From assembly GCA_020543525.1 (NCBI GenBank), contig JAHYIO010000001.1:3968001-4032000 (forward strand): a stretch of DNA of 64,000 bases, in the 5' to 3' direction. Each line of letters begins with the position of its first letter. Position 1 is the first letter of the stretch. The notes beneath the pieces were generated by a model. It made no database searches. It was not told the DNA's origin and saw only the letters and a list, made by a program, of their open reading frames with translations. The position numbers and the translations under genes were made by a program. The DNA comes from Coriolopsis trogii (Eukaryota > Basidiomycota > Agaricomycetes > Polyporales > Polyporaceae). Of the stretch, positions 11,743 through 24,076 are shown piece after piece.

Positions 11743-12267
11743 TAGAGTGCTTGCTTCGTCCGAAGCGGCGCAGTTGTCTTCTTGGTGCTTTATTAGATCC
11801 TCTTCATTCGGGATTGTGCGCTACATGGACACTTGGAACTATACTTGTAATCATAATCCACATTCGGCGGCGTAGCGTGCCATTGACTCCACAACCGAAA
11901 CGTTGATCGGTGTGGACCGTGACTGTACCAGTCTGTCCGCAGAGCTTTGGTGCGTCTCTTCGTTGCCGCAGCTGCCACTCACCACATGTTCCAGAGGGTC
12001 CGCTCGCCCGTCGAGCACTTCCCGCCCTGGACATAGCAAGGAACGCGCGCCTAGATGAGCACCACTCTGGGCCCTGGAGCCAATGGGCATGCGCCGATCA
12101 AGAGAGATCTACTGCGAGATCCCCGTTGATCCGGATTTGGGCAGTGGCCCATAAAGTGCTTTGTCCATCTCGCACTGGCCTGGTCCATCCCTGCTCACCA
12201 CTCCTTCCCCGCCACTCCCTCTTTCTTCCTCACCACCACCTTACACTCAGACATTCTCCTCGTAACC
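11743..12267. other. Intergenic region
   Basis: These 525 bp hold the 3' end of the LCCL gene and the promoter of the next gene. The last 80 bp are rich in C and T, as in a fungal 5' leader. I saw no gene. Confidence 0.5.
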
Positions 12268-13271
12268 ATGTCCAAAGTTTCCAAACAGTTCAGCAAGACG
12301 CAGCATCTCTTCCTCAATCATGAGCGTGAGTCTTGGTTAGGACCTACGAAGCCACACACTCGAGCTCATGGTTACGATGAACAGACTTCGTGTATCTCCC
12401 GATCAAGGGCGGACGATACTGTTGCGAGCTGTGCAAGTCCCCGTTGCACGAGCGCGGCCAGCAGATGTCCCTGAAGGCGGCGCTGAAACACGAACAACAG
12501 AACGAGAAGCATCGGCGCAAAGTCGAGGAAGAATACTGCTACAAACTTGGCTACTGGCCTGAGTGGGGCTGGGAGGAGCCACCGAAGCTTTCTGACGGTA
12601 CCACAGTCTGGGAGCGGACCCATCCCGCAGACCGGGCGGAGGATTTCATCGAGTATTGGAGGGAGAACGTCGCCATTGCGCTCGACAAAGGAGCCCATGC
12701 GATGGAGACTATGGATTCGTTCATCGAAAGGTACAACGAGAAGTACACGACCTGGGAACCGGAGGAGCAGGTCTCGCCCGCGGGCCCGGTGGACGAGCAG
12801 AAGAGAGCTACGTGGGGGGAGGTGCAAGACGAGTTGGCCGAGACGGACTCGTACGAGCCGGAAGACTACGACTCGCAGGATCGCGAGGCGCGCAAGGCAC
12901 ACGAAGCCTACATGGCGTTGCCTGTGACTGTCGACGAGGAACAGGCGCGGTACTGGTTGGGCGAGCCCACAGAGGAGGAGGTGATGGCAGCCTGGGGTCT
13001 GTCGCCAGAGGAGTCCGAGGAGGCCGAGCGTGAGGAGGAGGGTGTGCGAGGATGGGTGGCTCAGCAGCAGGGCTCCGACGCCACTGACCCCGAGCAGTCT
13101 CCCGCACCCGGGTGGCAGGCCTTGCCGGAGACTGGCCTCCCAAGGACCAAGCGGGATGGCAAGAACCATGACCATCGTGGGCAAGACGATGAGAAAAAAG
13201 ACGCGATCGTCGACGGTCACGCTCGCTCCCCGATGGCTTGGGCTAACCAGAAGGCGAAGATCCGCACCTGA
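12268..13271 (+). CDS. Acidic protein with a putative C2H2-like zinc finger, function unknown
   Basis: Two exons: 12268-12325 and 12385-13271 (945 nt, 314 residues). The start has good context (AACCATGTCC). Near the N-terminus is GGRYCCELCKSPL followed about 15-20 residues later by KHEQQNEKHRR, giving a C-x2-C ... H-x5-H pattern that could bind zinc. The rest is strongly acidic and rich in Trp, Glu and Gln, with WPEWGWEEPP, EEVMAAWGLSPEESEEAEREEE and a helical C-terminus ending in NQKAKIRT. I do not recognise the full-length family. It may be nuclear, but this is only inference from the finger. Confidence 0.75.
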
Positions 13272-13767
13272 GGTTCGCAATTCCTCCCGCTCTCAGCAGT
13301 ATCGATGTCACTCATTGAATTGTCAGACACTCTTCGTTACTCATCTGGTGCAATCACATCGTTCTCCTTCATCTCCGGTCTTCATCAAGTATACCCTCCA
13401 ATCCAAGCGCTGGACACGCCACATATGACTCGGATCTACTACTCCCCTTGATTATTTAGATTGTGCATTGTATCGACTAGGTTATCGGATGTATGTACAA
13501 CAGTCGCTTCGTTCTCATTGCGCCAATTACATCCTCATTCTGCTCCAATCATCTCGGACCTGTACGAAACGCCGGCTCGGAAGGAAGTAAGATCTGAATC
13601 TAAGGTCAATGACGTCAGGGAGTTGCAATGGTGTACCTGTGGCGGGGCACACGGGGGCACTGTGGGGCAGCGCCGCTGCGGGTCAGAGTTTCGGCGGCTT
13701 CCTCAGGCCTATACAACCCCCTGCTTGCCTTGAATCCTACACGTCTCTTACCCTTTACACTACCACC
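13272..13767. other. Intergenic region
   Basis: These 496 bp lie between two + strand genes and hold a 3' untranslated region and a promoter. A short GC-rich stretch lies near 13640-13690. No gene was seen. Confidence 0.5.
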
Positions 13768-14682
13768 ATGAGCTACGAAAACGCACCATTGCCTGAAGGC
13801 TGGATATGTGAACACGATCCAAAGACGCAGCATCCATTTTGGGTGTGTAGCTCAAGGATCTCCTGGAAGCAATAGCTGACAGATTGCGTGCAATAGGTCG
13901 ATACAAAGGCCAAACCGCCACGGTCTATATGGACGCATCCATACGAGGACGAGGTGTTTCTCAGAGAGCATTCAGACATCCGGGATCGTCTTGCCCAGGA
14001 ACGGCCCCCCAGCGACGCTCCTCCACCATACTCTCCCAGGCGTCATTCCTACCATGGGTCTTCGCCCTCGAGTTCCCGTCTAAACGTACCGAACGATGCC
14101 GCGAGGCCATCCGTTTCGCAGCCTGGGACCCCCAGGCCATCGAAGCAGAAACGAGGATTCTTTGGCAAGCTAAAGGACGATATGGTCGGCACTAAGGAAG
14201 AACGCGAAGCTCGTCACAGAGAAGAGCAACGTAAAGAGGAGCGGGTGATTATTGACGCATCGCATATTACTTACCTATGGAGCTGACCGCTGCGACAGTA
14301 TCTGCGACAGCTCGCTGAACAACGGCGCCAGCGGCAGCAGGCTTTCGAACAGCAACGCGTGTCCTCTCCATTCGGAGGGGGGCTTGGTGGGATGGGCAGG
14401 ATGGGAGGGATGTACGGAGGAGGACTTGGAGGCTATGCATCACCAATGTATGCTGCACCTGCGGGCCTTCCCTTTGGACGGCGGACTGGTTTCTCGTCTG
14501 GGTTTGGAGGTGGAGGCATCGGGCTTCCACTCTTTGCCGGAGCAGCTGGAGGACTCCTTTTGGGCGACATGCTCAGTGGTCCAGGATGGGGTGGAGGAGG
14601 CTTTGACGGCGGATACGGTAACGGCTTTGATGGTGGATACGATAATGGGTTTGGTGGTGGAGGATTTGACGGTGGTTTCTAG
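13768..14682 (+). CDS. WW-domain protein with Gly-rich C-terminus
   Basis: Three exons: 13768-13842, 13897-14244 and 14299-14682 (807 nt, 268 residues). Residues about 8-45 form a WW domain: LPEGW, then an aromatic FW at the end of exon 1, and PPRSIWTHPYED. This is followed by a Pro/Ser/Arg-rich linker with PPPYSPRR, a basic helical segment (KEEREARHREEQRKEER, then LRQLAEQRRQRQQ) and a C-terminal Gly/Phe/Asp-rich tail with repeated GGGFDGGY-like units. Similar fungal proteins are common, but no biochemical role is established. The intron after the aromatic pair splits the WW domain. Confidence 0.85.
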
Positions 14683-14812
14683 TCATACGCATCGAACGGC
14701 CATACTGGTTCTTCTGGGCTCAGTTCGTAGTACTAGTGTGCTTGTATCGTCTCTTGTTTGTTCTAGCCGACACACGGACGGTTGTATGATACACGGATAC
14801 CTGTAGCATTAT

Positions 14813-15088
14813 CTACTTCTTGGATCGTTCGCAGTATGGCCTGGTGCAGAGCAGCAAAACAGCCAGATGATGGACGAGTAAGAGTTGTGCGATCCAGCCA
14901 ACTACTTCGCCCACCACGATCATCTCAGCGTGTAAGCGCGCTGCTCTCGCGCGTACCACTTCTTCCATACCCTTGTCTCCTCCGGTGTGTTCTCGAGCTG
15001 TCATTTCCGGTGTACGAGTTCCTTGTGCAACTGTATGCAAGTAGAAGACCGGTGCGGCCAGTATCAAGACCGAGGGAATCCAGGACAT
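14813..15088 (-). CDS. Possible small one- or two-span membrane protein
   Basis: This open frame of 91 codons starts MSWIPSVLILAAPVFYLHT, a plausible N-terminal membrane anchor, and has a second hydrophobic part near the end. Its start codon is only 22 bp from the divergent TRAPPC8 start. An internal intron near 14915-14950 is possible, so the C-terminal half is uncertain. I do not recognise the protein. It resembles small mitochondrial or ER inner-membrane accessory proteins only in its general shape. Confidence 0.4.
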   Translation of the reverse strand: MSWIPSVLILAAPVFYLHTVAQGTRTPEMTAREHTGGDKGMEEVVRARAARLHAEMIVVGEVVGWIAQLLLVHHLAVLLLCTRPYCERSKK

Positions 15089-15110
15089 ACTTCGTTTAGA
15101 GGGTTAGACG

Positions 15111-18100
15111 ATGCCGCCGACACTCCCCAATTCACTCACACCACATGTCTGCATATTGGCTTCTCCGGACGTGCAGGATGTTCTCAACGGAGCTGGCCTA
15201 CCCTCACTTCCGGAGATCTTGCAATGTTTTTCGCCCCTACCACAAAGTGAGTGTCCACCTCCGGTCCAAGAAATGCGTTACTGAAGCGCATCTCAGTAAC
15301 AACCCGGACAACATCACTGACGTCCGTACCACATGCCTCATTTGCTGTCAGGTTCTCCGACGTTGTGGAGATTGAGAACGCTGTACATGAAGATGAGGAA
15401 CAGCGTGCCGGAAGGACAATGGATTGGATTGGCTCGCGGATATCACGGAGGTGCGAACGTTGGATGGACATGCTCGAGACCGAAACAAGAGAAGGCGGTA
15501 AGATGTGGAGAACCAGGACCCCGTGGTGGGAGGAGGTCAAGCGGTGTGTGGACGGGGACCATGTCCCAAACAGCGTTGAGGGTTGGAACCATCCTGTGTC
15601 CCGTGCGTACAATTCAAGACATGAACTCGTCCACATTCGATTGACTGGATGACGGACCAGTCATCTTGGTTGTGTCTACCACTGCAGCCAACCCACTACA
15701 AGCACTGCAAGAATTGACTTCGCGCGCATTCGACTTCCCTCCATGGGTAGACCTCACTTCATTACGCTATTTCCTGATACTCCATCCGTCAAATTCCCCA
15801 TTGGCTGAACCAATGTGCGTTCCACATTGTATCTGCCTTCGGAAAGCTGATGAGATTGGTTGTATGTGCTCCTTACAGAGCAGAAGCATTGTTCAATGCC
15901 GTCAAGAAACAATATGGCCTACATAGCTTTCTCCTTCCTCTGCAACTTCCCTCTCCACCACCCCCTCCCGTCCCGGTGCCCGCCCTGCCTCCAAGGCTAC
16001 CCACACTTTCTGCTACGGATTCCCCCTCATTGGCACCTGTAAATCCTGCTGGCGGATCGTCACTCATGCCTGGTCATACTCCTCCTCGCCCGCCCGCATC
16101 CCCTATGCCTCAAAATCCAGGACCTTCACCATTAGCCAACAAATCGGCCGACAATTCGCAGCCCCCTGAAGCTTCAGATCTCATGGGCTATCAGGGCAAC
16201 ACGCTCAATCTGACACAGGAGGATATCCAACAGATTGGCCGCTTCGTGCGAGAATTCGTGACAATGAGTCTGATACCATGGATGGAGAAGTGTGTGGTCG
16301 AGTGGAACGAAAGCGTACGTGCCGTTCTGTCAATATCAACTACTTGTACTGACCGCGCGACAGTACTCATCATCGAGACGTCTGCCATCACGGCTATTCT
16401 CTTCGACACGACGACTGTTCGGTGCTTCATCCACGGTCTCTTCGCCGGCGACGCCAACCCACGGCTCAAGTCCATCCATCTCGTCTGCGGGGTCGAGGTT
16501 CACGCATGGGGCCAACAACTCTGTCAGTTCGATCACTTCCGTCACATCCATCTCCACGATGGGCGGGGGGAGCGTCAACCAACAACGGCGGCTTGCTGAG
16601 TTCGCCACGATACTAGGCGACTACAAGCTTGCAATCGCCATATGGGAGACTTTACGGAAGGAGGGCCGAGGTGGTTCCGTACGTCAGGCTATTCCGTGCT
16701 CCATGTCCATGACTGAAGCGCACCCCTAGGATATACTGCCACTGTTGTCAGCCCCTTCTCCGGCCCTAGCGCTGCATGCAGACCATGCTCTTGCGACGTT
16801 GACGGGTCCGCAGCCTCGTCAGACAGGCACAGCTACCTTTGAGGCACCAGCCAACGCACAGTATAGGGCGCTCCTATATGCGGTGCGATGGGAGACTGGC
16901 ATTGACCGTCAAGACTTCTTGAGTTCGGTTTTGGAAGGCGAGCGGTGGTTGGTCAAGGCTGCTTCAAGCGTATGTGTTCCCTTGACTCTGTGAGCCTGTT
17001 ACTAGTGCTAACGACTACTCAAGGCAGAAGAGCCGCCCACTGCCATCCTGTACGCGCATGCTGCGTTTCTCAGCGAACTCAAGGGTGCACGTCGAAGAGC
17101 CGCGCTGTGGTATCTAGTTGCGGCAGACAAGCTGGAGAAGACGGGGATCGTGAGTATCATGTGCATGGTGATGCATCCTGTTCGAGCACTCACCACTGTG
17201 CAGAAACCACTCGCATTGTATTTCTTCCGCAAAGCGCACGGGCTGTACCAGGATCCGATGCCGAAGGAGCTCTCCCCATCGTTCTGGGAAAGTGAAGACC
17301 ATAGCCCCACGCAATGGGAAGGGTTCTCCGCTGTACTCCCTGGTATTCAACACGAGCTAGGTGATTGCTTTATCTCTACCCTACATGCAATCTTACAACG
17401 ACTGACACGCATTCAGGGCGTTTACTCTACACCACTGGTGACACCGCAGGGGCAGTCAAGTATTTCCTGGGTCTCCTCCAGCCGTCTTCCACGAACAGGC
17501 CCCATGCGCATTCTGCGCAGACGAACGGTGCCGCATCGCCCCTCCTGCCTCCGCCGAGTACGGACAAGGTCTATCTTGAGGATTTCCGTGTCGCCTTTAA
17601 GGTGAGGGCGCCCTCAGCGGCTGCAGCGAGGATGCTGACCGCAGCACCTAGCATTACAAAGAGACGGAAGGTGACAAGTGGAAGGCCCTGGACCTGCGGC
17701 TCCCCTTCACGTTCTGCCACGCAAAGCAGACACGCATCAGGTTCCCCGGTGATGCTGTGGAGGGGGACTCTGCGGCATGGGACAAGCTCGAAGAGGACTG
17801 GTCGACGTTCTGGTCGCCGCGAGGGAAGGAGAAGCTCAGCAAGAGCGGAAGAGCTGCGGTGAACGGTATGCTGCGGCGTTTCTCTCCATTGAGTGACCAT
17901 TGACAGACTGGGAACCGTAGAAACGTTTTGGGTGGACCTTGTGGTCAGGAATCCTCTAGAGGTCGAAGTGGCGCTCTCTGGCTTGACAGTCACTGTCCGG
18001 GACGCCTCTGCCCAAGATGGCGATGGCATTGCGGACTTTGTGGAGGTAGAGGTGATTGACGATGTCTCCCTCGGGCCTAGAGATACACGCACGGTGAGAG

Positions 18101-20238
18101 CGCAAGGCATCACTTAAGGTTTGTCGTGTCTCATTCGTAACTACAGATACCCATCGGTGTCAGATGCTCGCGACCCGCTTCGCTCGTCGTCACTCATGCG
18201 ACATACGAGTTCTTCTCGTTGATGCCAGCAACGGAGTCGCTTGCGGTCCGGGGACGCCGCCTCAATGACACCCCTCTACAACGCCAGGGTAAAGTGTATG
18301 CACCGGATGTGCTCATGAAAGTCGACGTTGAAGAGGCAGGACAACGATTGCACGCATACTTTGTCGACGACAGACACCTTATGCTAGCGCAAGGAGAGTA
18401 TAAGCATCAGCGCGTGTGGCTCACAAACTCTGGCACACGTTCCATTAATGAATTGTGGATGCTTGCTGGAGAGGAGGACGAGATCTGGATTGATGCCGGT
18501 GCAGAGAATTCAGGTACTTATCGAGTCATCGTTCGGATGAAATGCGCGCTTAATTGACAGGATACAGATCCGTCTTCGTCCTCATCGCCAAAAATTGAGG
18601 TCCTGCAATCGAGCAACTCTCTTGCCCCCCGGAAACCGTATCGCGTCCCGCTAGAGAGTGTCCATTCGTCTGCTGTCCTGGCTCCAGGCGATGAGGTGCA
18701 ATTGCCGTTCATTCTCCATGCGGCGCATCATGGTGAACAGGACTTGTGTATGCTCTTCATATTCCGAGAGGTATGGGTCTCATCAACCCCTCCGTCGTCT
18801 ATACTGAGACGAACGTCAGGCCGAGGGAGCTCCATTCCATTGTGCTCGAGTCACTCGGAGATATGAAGTGGCGTCCATACTCAAGGCCACAACATCCGTA
18901 CGGCCTAGTGCATTCTCAGAACAGACGTATATCGTGGGCGTTGAACTGGAGAACATCACTGCACAGAGCAACGTTCAGATTACGCAGTTGTCGACAATGG
19001 GTGCTTTGTGGACTTGCTCTTCGCTAGAACCACATTCTGTGTGAGTGCCTCTGGTCGTCTGACACCGAATTCCCGTCGCATTGCTGAATCGTCCACATAT
19101 TCAGCGTCACCATACCCCCGAGGCAGGTCGCAGAGTTTTCTCTAGGAGCCCGTCCTTGGCATGGAGGCCTTGGCGCGGAGGAGACGAGCGAGTTCGTGAC
19201 CACTAAGGTCCAGTCCCTGCTCAAAGGCGAGCAGGTCGACACCTCCGAACCGCCTCCGATCGACTTGACCTGCACACACCTCGCCCAAGGCACGAACGTC
19301 GTCCCCCTCCGAACGCCGGCGACGCGGCACTTCCTCCACTGCGGCCGTCGCACGATGACCGCACAGTCGACACGGTCCGCGCACCCCGACATCCCCGCCC
19401 GGCTGCATCGCGCCATCTTCCCGCTCTACAACCCTTCGACCGTGGACGTCGTCGTCTTCTGGGAGCTCCCTGCGCAGAAACGCGCGGGCCACATCCTGTT
19501 GCAGGGGCCGACGCTCGGGGCGCAGCACGCGGCGCTGAAGGAGATCGTCGAGGCGGCGGAGACGATGAAGGTCAAGCGGTCGATATACGCGGAGACGGAG
19601 CGCGAGCGGCAGGCGATCCTCGAGTCGATCAGGAAGAGCGAGTGGAACAAGGAGACGGACCCGATCGCGGTGTTCGTGCAGGATGGGGCGGTCGTGGAGC
19701 ATGATTTCAGGCAAGGGTGCGTCTTCCCTCGCCTTTGCGGAAATTGAGTCGAGTGCTTATGACTTTTACTGCAGGCCGTGCCATGTTCCGCTCACTTTCA
19801 CGCTCCGGAATCTGTCGCGGACAAATCCTGCGCGGACGGTGCTCAAGCTCTCTGCGAGCACGCCGAAGACAGAGGTTTCCCCGTATGTATCAAAGCCGCC
19901 CTCTTCACTGCAGCCCGCTGACGATGTTGTCGTTCAGCAGCGACCTTCTTCCGCCTCCGTACGCCGGGCGGCTTATGCACCGACACGTCCTCTCTCCTTC
20001 GGAGTCGATCATTGTCCATGCCAAGCTGTGGGCGACGCGCCCAGGGTCCTTTGCAGTCGACTCTTGGACAGTGGAAACCGAAGTGGGCGAGCGACCCTCG
20101 GGTGGCGGTACGGCGGTTCCCTCGTCGTCGAACCGGAGTTGGAAGTCTAGGCATCTACGATATGTGCAACGCCCGCAGGCGGGTGACCGGCCTTGTGTCA
20201 CGGTCGTTGACATCGGCCGGCTTCAAGTTCAAGGATAG
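15111..20238 (+). CDS. TRS85: TRAPP complex subunit TRAPPC8/Trs85
   Basis: Seventeen exons: 15111-15246, 15297-15602, 15661-15814, 15879-16314, 16364-16678, 16730-16969, 17024-17149, 17204-17360, 17417-17601, 17652-17865, 17921-18093, 18147-18513, 18568-18770, 18820-19040, 19105-19716, 19775-19882 and 19938-20238. They total 4254 nt (1417 residues). Family marks are the start HVCILASPDVQDVL, FSDVVEIENAV, TPWWEEVKRCV, PWVDLTSLRYFLILHPSN, FVREFVTMSLIPWMEKCV, LGDYKLAIAIWE, ALWYLVAADKLE and a beta-rich C-terminal half (FWVDLVVRNPLEVEV). Trs85 is the specific subunit of TRAPPIII, the exchange factor that activates Ypt1/Rab1 in autophagy and early secretion. All introns are GT-AG and 48-65 nt. Ser-rich and Pro-rich loops (exons 4-5) look disordered. 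Confidence 0.93.
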
Positions 20239-20385
20239 CTTAGCTGTAGATAGATGGGTGTATATGTGTAGCGCTACATAATACTGTACCACAGCATCAC
20301 GGAAAACTGACTATATTGTGCATGGCCCGGGGGTTAACAACAACAGTAAACGCAAAAAGGATCACCAAGTAGATAGGGGGAGGGT

Positions 20386-21358
20386 TTAGTTCTTCTTCTC
20401 TTCCTTGTCCTTCTTCGCCTTCGCTTCCGCGTCCAGACGCATCTTCTTGAGCTTGGTGTTGAAGTAGGTCTGCCGGAGTTGTCACGGTACTGTTAGCTAC
20501 GGCTCGTTCACCATGGTGTCTGGTTCGAGCGACCTACCCCTGTGAGGAACTGCATGAAGTTGAAGAACGGCACCCACATCTCGGGCGGGAGGAACTGCTG
20601 CGCGAAGATGGTATACAGCGGGGAGGTCATCCATGTAATCTGCAAGCCATAGCCATAAATCTCCGATGTTTTGTTGACGGACAACGCACGCACCCTGAGC
20701 ACCTTCGAGAACCCAGCCTTGACGGTCTTCGCGACCTCGTCAACGCTCTTGGCGCCATTGATGACGGCCATGCACGTCAAGTACGCTGCCCATCCCTGTC
20801 AGCATCTACAACGTACATCGCTCTCTCCGCGCAGAGAGCAACTCACCCAAGATCTGCACAGGGGCGACGACGAGCTGGCTCGCGAGCAGCATCCCCACGC
20901 GCGCCCCGAGCCCCGTCCTGCCCGCGAACACGCGCTGGAGCGCGTTGACGAGCGTGTGCGCGACGGGCGCGGACACGAACGCGCCGTAGACGGCCATCTT
21001 GAACGCCTTGCCGGACACCTGCGCGCGCGCGAGCGCGTGCACGAGCAGCGGCGCGTCCTTGGCGACGCGCGGCGGGGGCGTGCCTGCGAGGTGCGAGGCG
21101 AGGATCTCTTGGAAGAATTGCAGCACCGCTGGAGGGGACGTCATGAGGGCACGCCAGTCAGCGAAGGTCGATTTCCGGATTGAATGGGAAGGGAATGCGG
21201 AGGTAACGGATACGGAGTTGGCTGGGACGGTACCGCGTGAGATGGACGTGGACGTGCATACCTGTGGTGATTGCCTTTGTGCGGAGCGGGTTGGTAGCAA
21301 GATTGCGCAGGTAGGCCGCGAGAAGCGGGTTCATCTGCTTGGGGGCCGCGGCACTCAT
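20386..21358 (-). CDS. Mpv17/PMP22-family membrane protein
   Basis: Five exons: 21262-21358, 20847-21128, 20694-20785, 20538-20639 and 20386-20469 (657 nt, 218 residues). Marks are MNPLLAAYLRNLATNPLRTKAITT at the N-terminus, VSGKAFKMAVYGAFVSAPVAH in the middle, ASQLVVAPVQILAYLTCMA, and ITWMTSPLYTIFAQQFLPP followed by EMWVPFFNFMQFLTGTYFNT. This is the PMP22/Mpv17 fold with four spans, found in peroxisomal or inner mitochondrial membranes. The tail is Lys-rich. Because the tail and N-terminus are more like the peroxisomal PMP22 group than Sym1, I favour the peroxisome, but this is inference. Its stop lies 147 bp from the TRAPPC8 stop (convergent). Confidence 0.88.
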
Positions 21359-21714
21359 GGCTGGGAGATGGGGGGAGAGACGAAAGGAGGAGGAGGGCGG
21401 GGAGAGCTGGGGCAGGCAAGTAGCCGGTACATATACCATCTGCAGGCGTAGTGGCCCGATCACGATCAGGTACTCGCCTCGGCGTCTCCCCTACCCCGCA
21501 CTCAACCCCAGACGGTCGCTGTGCCGAGCACACACTAGCTATGTACAGTCCCCCCCTGACTGCTCCCAGCGACCAGCTGATGTTCTAGAGAAGGCAGCAC
21601 AGACATTGAATAGGACGTAAGGTAACAATAACAACAGGGTAATCGGCGTAAGTTTCCTGAGACTCTAGGTGCATAAGAAAATCCGAAACAGAAGCATGTC
21701 CCATACTACTCAGA

Positions 21715-23085
21715 CTACTTGCGTGCAACCCTGTAGAAACAAATGGACATGAGCACATGCTTCTCTGGACAATTGACGCCAGAACGCACCAAGCCTTGAC
21801 ATAGTCCGCAAAGGAGACCATGCATACAGTCTGCCAGATACCGAGACCTATCCGGGGAGTGACGCCACGGTAGAGACCCTTGATGCCGTTCTCCTTGTAG
21901 ATATACGACAGCGTGTTGAGGATCGTCTTCTTCTCCCCACGCTCCGCCGACTTAGCCATCGACTGCATCTCCACACGGACGACCTCGATGGGCTGGTTCC
22001 ATGTAGCGAGCGCACCACCTATCGACGAGGAGAGTATCTTTTCGAACGGCGTGAGCTTCTCGTCCTCGCCCTTGCCCTTGAATTTCCGAATAGAGTTCTC
22101 CGCGAGACGTGCCAGACCCATGCTGAGCCAAATTGTCAGCCTTCTCTCTGATCGTTGGGCCGGGACCAGTAGACTATTTACCGGGAACCCCAGTTCGTAC
22201 ACTGACGAACGGCCACCGCGTTCACTCCTTTGTTGATACCCGCAATACCTTCCCGACGGTAGATGTCCGCGAAGACTGCCCAAGTGGATGGAGGCTTGAT
22301 ACCGGACGCCGCCTGTTTATGCCGGGTGATCTCCGCCGTCTTCATACATGTGCAGAAACCTGGCGCGTGGAGTTCAGAGCCGCGGTGACGTGAGAAATGA
22401 CGCATAAACTCACCCATAGTAGCATAAGCTTGGACAATACCGCCACCCATACCGCCAAGGAGACCAGCAACGGCCGGGTTGACACCCAGGCCGACACTAG
22501 CGGTCTCGATCTCGGACGCAGTGAAGAGGAGGACGGCACCCTTCGTTGAAGCCTCAATCCACGCCTGCAACGGCTTGTGAGGATACTAACAGGGAAAGGA
22601 GGGCAAGTATCCGTACCCATGGAATGAGACCCTGGTAGAAACCCGCTACACCACCACGACTCCAGACGGTCTGGATAGCCTGAAACATCGTCTGCTGCCG
22701 GTTGGCAGCCATTTGTGTCTTCAAGACCTCGAGAGGCTGCCCAAGAGTCGTGACCTATAGGTTTGAGTTGAGCGACAAGACCTTTGGACATCGTATTGTG
22801 TCAGGACTCGCCTCCTGCGGGGATATTGTCAGTAACGCCGCGACTAGAGCGATAACGCACGGTACTCACGAACTGCAACGGCCAGCAATAGCACAAGACG
22901 CGTCATTTAGTATAGCCATTGAATGCACGACCTCGAGAGAGGCATACCATGTTCATGATGCCACCTGTGTATAGCAGCGTCAGTATTCACGTGCGCCAGC
23001 TCACTAGCCACCGACGCGTCGACTCACCGACAGCAATGTTGGACCAGCTGACGCCCTTCTGGCCGGGCTCCTTGGTAATGGCCAT
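21715..23085 (-). CDS. YHM2: Mitochondrial citrate/2-oxoglutarate carrier Yhm2
   Basis: Nine exons: 23028-23085, 22948-22964, 22870-22872, 22812-22814, 22617-22754, 22414-22564, 22182-22359, 21790-22122 and 21715-21730 (897 nt, 298 residues). Marks are [45 protein letters not shown], the Yhm2-specific [48 protein letters not shown] and [13 protein letters not shown]. The protein exchanges citrate for 2-oxoglutarate across the inner membrane and supplies cytosolic NADPH. Two exons of 3 nt (TTC and GAG) are proposed: they supply the Phe-Glu that precedes VTTLGQPLE in relatives, and the sequences between them have normal intron lengths (55 and 57 nt). The second of these introns starts with GC. 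The last coding exon is 16 nt. Confidence 0.93.
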
Positions 23086-24076
23086 TGCGAAAGGTCGGGA
23101 AGTGGCGAGGGACGAAGGGGGGAAGAGTGGGGGAGAGGAAGGGACAGAGCAAGTGTCGAGGAGCCCCAAAATATTGGCGGTGGAGGGGCGGCTAATGGAC
23201 GGCTAATGGACGTGTTTGGCCGGCGCAAACACGCGTAATACCGTACCACTTCGCCTCAAGCCATCATCGCCCTCCCTCTGCGGTCTTCCGTCTCGGACGA
23301 CGCGCATGGTACGACGTCGTCCAGCGCACCAGCGACCAGCGTCCTCTGTGCTCAAGCACTCCGTCTACGTCCGCGTTCGCAGGCCATTTGAGCCGCATAC
23401 ACGCATTCATAAACGCGTGGGGCAGATCCCAGGCACCATGGCACCCCGTCTCCCGTGCCCTCGGGAGTAATCTCCACGAGCAGTGTTGTTCGCCGCGGAA
23501 CTATGGTCATTTAAAGGTAAGCGGTTGCTCAAGTCGCAGCCAGTAGAACGCGTCGGTCTCATGCACGCTCCACAGTCATCCACAGGCCAACGCCGCGCGC
23601 TGCGCTCGGCCATCGACCGCCCGAATGAATGTCTGCTTGTCCAGCACATACCCTCGGGCCTGCCATCCGCGCATCTCGCAGATTGGCCGTAGGGCGCGAT
23701 GGCATCGCGCGACGGCGCGACGCATCGTTCACTGCACTTGCCTTTTCGGGCAAGCGGCGGGCAATCCGCCTCATTCGTGAACGGCTAACATATGTGGCTG
23801 ACTGCCTGCATGGTCTTCGCCGCGGTGTATGATGTGTGTCGTAGCGAACGTCCTCGTCCGCCGCGACATAAACATTCTCTCTGCGTGGGTGTCCTACTCA
23901 TAAGGTTGCCGACCCGACTTCTTCCCCCACCTTCGACCCCGCTTCGTCGGCATCCTTCGCCTTGTCATCTGGCCCATTGCTACCTGTAGGTTCGTGCACT
24001 TTGTTCTCCGAAGAACCGTGTCTACATATACACGACGCTGACCACTCTGTCGACGACCACCCCAGCTTTCCCAGCC
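23086..24076. other. Divergent intergenic region (YHM2 / F-box-like)
   Basis: These 991 bp contain only short, unsupported frames. The region near 23400-23780 has CG-rich words but no recognisable protein. A pyrimidine-rich leader lies just before the start at 24077. I saw no RNA gene. Confidence 0.45.
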
